45,604 nt of DNA, taken from positions 1 to 45,604 of the forward strand of contig CAIRZB010000040.1 of the NCBI GenBank assembly GCA_903882935.1, given 5' to 3'. Positions 43,137-45,604 of the stretch are shown in pieces (the stretch's first letter is position 1; each line of letters begins with the position of its first letter). This stretch comes from an uncultured Parafilimonas sp. Lineage in GTDB: Bacteria; Bacteroidota; Bacteroidia; Chitinophagales; Chitinophagaceae. The notes under the pieces were generated by a model that had not been told where the DNA came from, did not search any database, and saw nothing but the letters and a program-made list of their open reading frames with translations. The position numbers and the translations under genes are program-made.

Positions 43137-44126
43137 TTATAACAAATCTTCTGCCTGCAAAAAGTCCCATTGCTGTTTATCGTTCTTTAAAGTTTTGCCT
43201 ACCAGCTGGTTAAATTGCGCAGCGGGTACGCCCTGCCCTTTTGGTTTTTTTGCTTCAAAATGTTCAAACTGCAACACAGTGCCTGCCGGCAATGGCGTAT
43301 TTACAGCCAACGATTTTTCAAAAATATTCTTCATGCCCTCCATGCCGCTGTTATTCTTTTCCAATGGGTTGGCAATGGCTTTTTTAATTTGCCGTATGCC
43401 GGCAACAAGCTTTTTTATCTCGTCAATTTCAAGCGAGGCTGGGGCATCGGGCCCAAACATCCGTTTGTTGAACACTGCATGAAATTCAAATATTTCCGCA
43501 CCTGTTGCCGCTGCTGCCAAGCAAGCGAAAATATCGCCGCTATGGTCAGAATAGCCCACGGGTATATTATACCGGTTTTTTAATTCGCCAATCACGTTTA
43601 GCCCCCATTGCTCAGGCTTTGCGGGGTAGGCTGAGATACACTGCAATACTGACACCTGTATTTGTTGCGACTTAAAAAGGTGTACGGCTTCATCAAGCTC
43701 CTCCCAGGTACTCATACCCGATGATAATATTACCGGCTTTTGGGTGCGGGCAATTTTTTCCAACAGCAGTAGGTTGTTTATTTCACCCGAGCCTATTTTG
43801 TAACGTTTTACCCCAAGGTTCTCCAGTAAATCTACTGCGGCGTTTGAAAAAGGGGAGCTTATGAATTCCAAGCCCACATCTTCACAATGTTTTTTTATCC
43901 CAGCCCATTGCTCAGGGCTAAATTCCATGCGTTTCCAATAATCAAACCGGGTGGCATCTACATAACTAAACTTCACGCGAAAGGGCTCAAAAGCACTGCT
44001 TTCTGCGCTGGCTATATGGGTTTGAAACTTAACAGCATCAACACCCGTAGCGGCCAATGCATCAATATACGAGTGTAATATACCCAGACTGCCGTCATGT
44101 GCTTGCGCTATCTCCGCAATAATCAT
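43137..44126 (-). CDS. neuB: N-acetylneuraminate synthase-family (NeuB/LegI) enzyme
   Basis: A 329-residue TIM-barrel enzyme condensing phosphoenolpyruvate with an acylated mannosamine-type sugar. Signatures are MIIAEIAQAHDGSLGILHS, DAVKFQTHIASAESS, RYKIGSGEINNLLLLE, PVILSSGMSTWEEL and VGYSDHSGDIFACLAAAATG. A SAF (antifreeze-like) tail of about 60 residues follows (FEKSLAVNTPLPAGTVLQFE). It is first in the operon, upstream of neuC by 91 bases. Sialic versus legionaminic acid is not decidable here. Confidence 0.9.
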   Translation of the reverse strand: MIIAEIAQAHDGSLGILHSYIDALAATGVDAVKFQTHIASAESSAFEPFRVKFSYVDATRFDYWKRMEFSPEQWAGIKKHCEDVGLEFISSPFSNAAVDLLENLGVKRYKIGSGEINNLLLLEKIARTQKPVILSSGMSTWEELDEAVHLFKSQQIQVSVLQCISAYPAKPEQWGLNVIGELKNRYNIPVGYSDHSGDIFACLAAAATGAEIFEFHAVFNKRMFGPDAPASLEIDEIKKLVAGIRQIKKAIANPLEKNNSGMEGMKNIFEKSLAVNTPLPAGTVLQFEHFEAKKPKGQGVPAAQFNQLVGKTLKNDKQQWDFLQAEDLL

Positions 44127-44231
44127 CTTTTTGGAAAGGCTTTATAGATGAAAGGTATAAAAAATGCATGGTTTAACAAACATTAATGTTTAGGGGGTAT
44201 TACGTTTAACGTCAATTGCCAGCACTGTGGT

Positions 44232-45242
44232 TTACATATTTTTCTTTCTGTTAAATAGCGAAAATCCATCTTCCTCCTCCACAACGGTATTTTGTAGCAG
44301 CCCCAGTCCTTCTATTTCCAGCTCAATAGTATCACCGGGTTTTAGCCATTGCTCCTCAAAGGCTGTGTTGCTTTGTTTAGCAGTGTTATTCAGCTCATAA
44401 AAACAACCAGTGCCAACCGTTCCGCTGCCAATAATGTCACCAGCAGCGAGCGTTACCCCGTATGAACACCTTTCAATAATTTCGGCAAACGTCCATTGCA
44501 TATCGCATAGGTTGCCTGCGCTTACCTGCACCCCGTTTACCCTGCACGTCATGCCAATATTCCAGCTTGTGCCGGTATGCCCTTCTTTTGCCGGTACTTG
44601 CAACGGTTCTAGTTCATCCAACGTAACCAGCCAGGGGCCCATGGCGGTGGCAAAATCTTTGCCCTTTGCAGGCCCTAGGTGCAGCTTTATTTCTTCGGCT
44701 TGCAGCAGCCGTGCGCTAAAATCGTTCATTATCATCAGGCCGCCTATATAACTGTCAGCATCTTCTGCCGCTATATTTCTGCCGTTTTTACAAATAACAA
44801 CGGCAGCTTCCAATTCAAAATCAAGTTTTTGAAAATGGTCGGGCATGCATTTAACCTCGCCAGGCCCTTGTATGCTGTGGTGGTTGCCAAAATAAAATAC
44901 GGGAAACTGGTCAAACTCGGGTGCCAGGGGGGTATTGCTGTTTCTGCGCGCCGCTTCGGCATGTTGTCTAAAGGCGTACGCATCCCGCAGGCTATTGGGG
45001 AAGGGTACTGGGCATATCAGCCTAGCCTCTGCAACTGGCGTTCCATTGGCAATGCCTATTCTTCCGTCTTCTATGGCATTGTTAATGGCCTGCGCTATAG
45101 GCAAATTGTCTTCCCAAAAATTAAGGAACATGTTCATGGATGATGGTAACTCCGGGTGCATGGCATCAGTATCATACAAATAGCCATTCACGTAAAAAGC
45201 TAGCTGGTCTTGGCCATGTTTTAAATACGAAACAAGTTTCAT
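44232..45242 (-). CDS. Fumarylacetoacetate hydrolase-family protein
   Basis: A 336-residue FAH-fold enzyme. Features are MKLVSYLKHGQDQLAFYVNG at the start, AYAFRQHAEAARRN, PVFYFGNHHSIQGPGE, the metal-binding DFELEAAVVICKNGRN and GLMIMNDFSARLLQAEE, and GDIIGSGTVGTGCFYEL. In this family D-x-E-x-E and the downstream Asp bind the divalent metal. The natural substrate could be fumarylacetoacetate or another acylpyruvate; no other tyrosine-degradation gene is nearby. The frame is open to 45359, but those 39 residues translate the DSRFTIPDSRF-type repeat, so ATG 45242 is the start. Confidence 0.88.
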   Translation of the reverse strand: MKLVSYLKHGQDQLAFYVNGYLYDTDAMHPELPSSMNMFLNFWEDNLPIAQAINNAIEDGRIGIANGTPVAEARLICPVPFPNSLRDAYAFRQHAEAARRNSNTPLAPEFDQFPVFYFGNHHSIQGPGEVKCMPDHFQKLDFELEAAVVICKNGRNIAAEDADSYIGGLMIMNDFSARLLQAEEIKLHLGPAKGKDFATAMGPWLVTLDELEPLQVPAKEGHTGTSWNIGMTCRVNGVQVSAGNLCDMQWTFAEIIERCSYGVTLAAGDIIGSGTVGTGCFYELNNTAKQSNTAFEEQWLKPGDTIELEIEGLGLLQNTVVEEEDGFSLFNRKKNM

Positions 45243-45283
45243 GCGGCGGGTTTTTGTTTGTGCAAAGCAAAGATGTTTTGTTG

Positions 45284-45435
45284 AAACGGCAAACGGGAAA
45301 CGAGAATCGGGAATCGTGAAACGGGAATCGTGAGTGGGGAACGGGGAAACGTCAATCATGAAACGGGAAACGGGAAAAATGAATGGTGAATCGTGAATGT
45401 GGAGCGTTGAATTGGGAGCGGTGAGTGGGGAATAT
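45284..45435. repeat. Degenerate GGGAATCGTGA / GGGAAACG repeat tract
   Basis: Variants of CGGGAAACG, GGGAATCGTGA, GTGAGTGGGGAA and GTGAATCGTGAATG recur through about 150 bases with no fixed period. Translated on the minus strand it gives HDSRFTIPDSRFPF, part of a false N-terminal extension of the hydrolase gene. Confidence 0.65.
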
Positions 45436-45469
45436 TGGGTGCTGCAGGTACGGGTGTTACCGTTGTCTC

Positions 45470-45565
45470 GTCCTGAAATAGGTTTACAGGTTTGTTAGAT
45501 AATCCTGTTTTTGGTTTACATGACAAAATGTTAGTCCTGTAAAAGGTTTACAGCGTCCAAAGTTA
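45470..45565 (+). repeat. Three 32-bp direct repeats, probable IS terminus
   Basis: GTCCTGAAATAGGTTTACAG (45470), ATCCTGTTTTTGGTTTACAT (45502) and GTCCTGTAAAAGGTTTACAG (45534) start exactly 32 bases apart; each unit ends in GTTAGATA, TGTTA or AGTTA. Regularly spaced direct repeats of this type are transposase-binding sites at the ends of some elements, notably IS21-like ones. No transposase frame fits in the 39 bases left. Confidence 0.55.
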
Positions 45566-45604
45566 AGCATGTTTGTAAATTCAAGTGTTTTAGCATAAAG
45601 AGGC

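Noticed and set aside
45243-45359. N-terminal extension of the FAH-family gene
   Set aside because: The extra residues translate the degenerate repeat tract.
45470-45565. A CRISPR array
   Set aside because: Only three diverged units, very short 12-base spacers and no cas genes; an IS end is more likely.

Overview
The window is a chromosomal segment from a member of the Bacteroidota, most likely a Chitinophagaceae-like bacterium. The evidence is Bacteroidota-type promoters (TTTG about 19 bases before TAnnTTTG, clearest at 8517-8547), almost no Shine-Dalgarno sequences, an Ig-like lipoprotein, a SusC-type plug domain, GH95 and GH109 glycosidases, and an arginine pathway with the Bacteroidota-type acylornithine carbamoyltransferase. 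Both ends look like insertion-sequence DNA: the start of an IS1595-type transposase at 1-85 that cuts off an ATPase gene, and three 32-bp direct repeats at 45470-45565 that resemble an IS terminus. No rRNA, tRNA or CRISPR array was recognised.

Layout: 1-745, truncated SMC/ABC-type ATPase beside the IS. 1205-6252, a UvrD-like helicase fused to an iron-sulfur nuclease, then an Ig-like lipoprotein. 6357-10914, a frameshifted small secreted gene, tsaB, an ArsR-type regulator, an MBL-rhodanese persulfide-type enzyme, a mobile-looking foldback repeat and a small secreted protein. 11039-17656 (minus), a 1929-residue alpha-2-macroglobulin with a TonB plug module embedded in it, and a degenerate PHB-depolymerase-like protein. 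18302-23693, GH109-type oxidoreductase/glycosidase, a REP-type inverted pair, cdsA and psd for phosphatidylethanolamine, a free methionine sulfoxide reductase and an Nfu iron-sulfur carrier.

23950-35670 is a complete arginine cluster on the plus strand: GNAT acyltransferase, argG, argC, argD, argF', argB, an M20 deacylase (argE role) and argH. It is preceded by a leader containing a short ORF that ends C-F-R-P-E-R-R-P-R-I-stop, a good candidate for an arginine attenuator. Unrelated genes sit inside the cluster (DinB-like, VapBC-type toxin-antitoxin, cupin, 23S-IVP-type four-helix protein, a small membrane protein).

The most striking feature is a family of GC-rich palindromic elements (C4-6, hairpin, G4-5, 2-4 bases, GGGG) found eight times between 27.65 and 34.55 kb. 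Six lie in frame inside argC (two), argF' (one), argB (two) and argH (one); one supplies the stop codon of the cupin gene and one lies between argF' and argB. They add short peptides such as SPPLVLKDSFGGAGG to core metabolic enzymes and recall the in-frame palindromic elements of Rickettsia. I saw none in the non-arginine genes of the window.

35855-45242 holds a YkuK-like RNase H-fold protein, an alpha/beta hydrolase, a glutathione peroxidase, a GH95 alpha-L-fucosidase, a neuB-neuC-neuA type nonulosonic acid operon (minus strand) and a fumarylacetoacetate hydrolase family enzyme, followed by a degenerate GGGAATCGTGA-type repeat tract.
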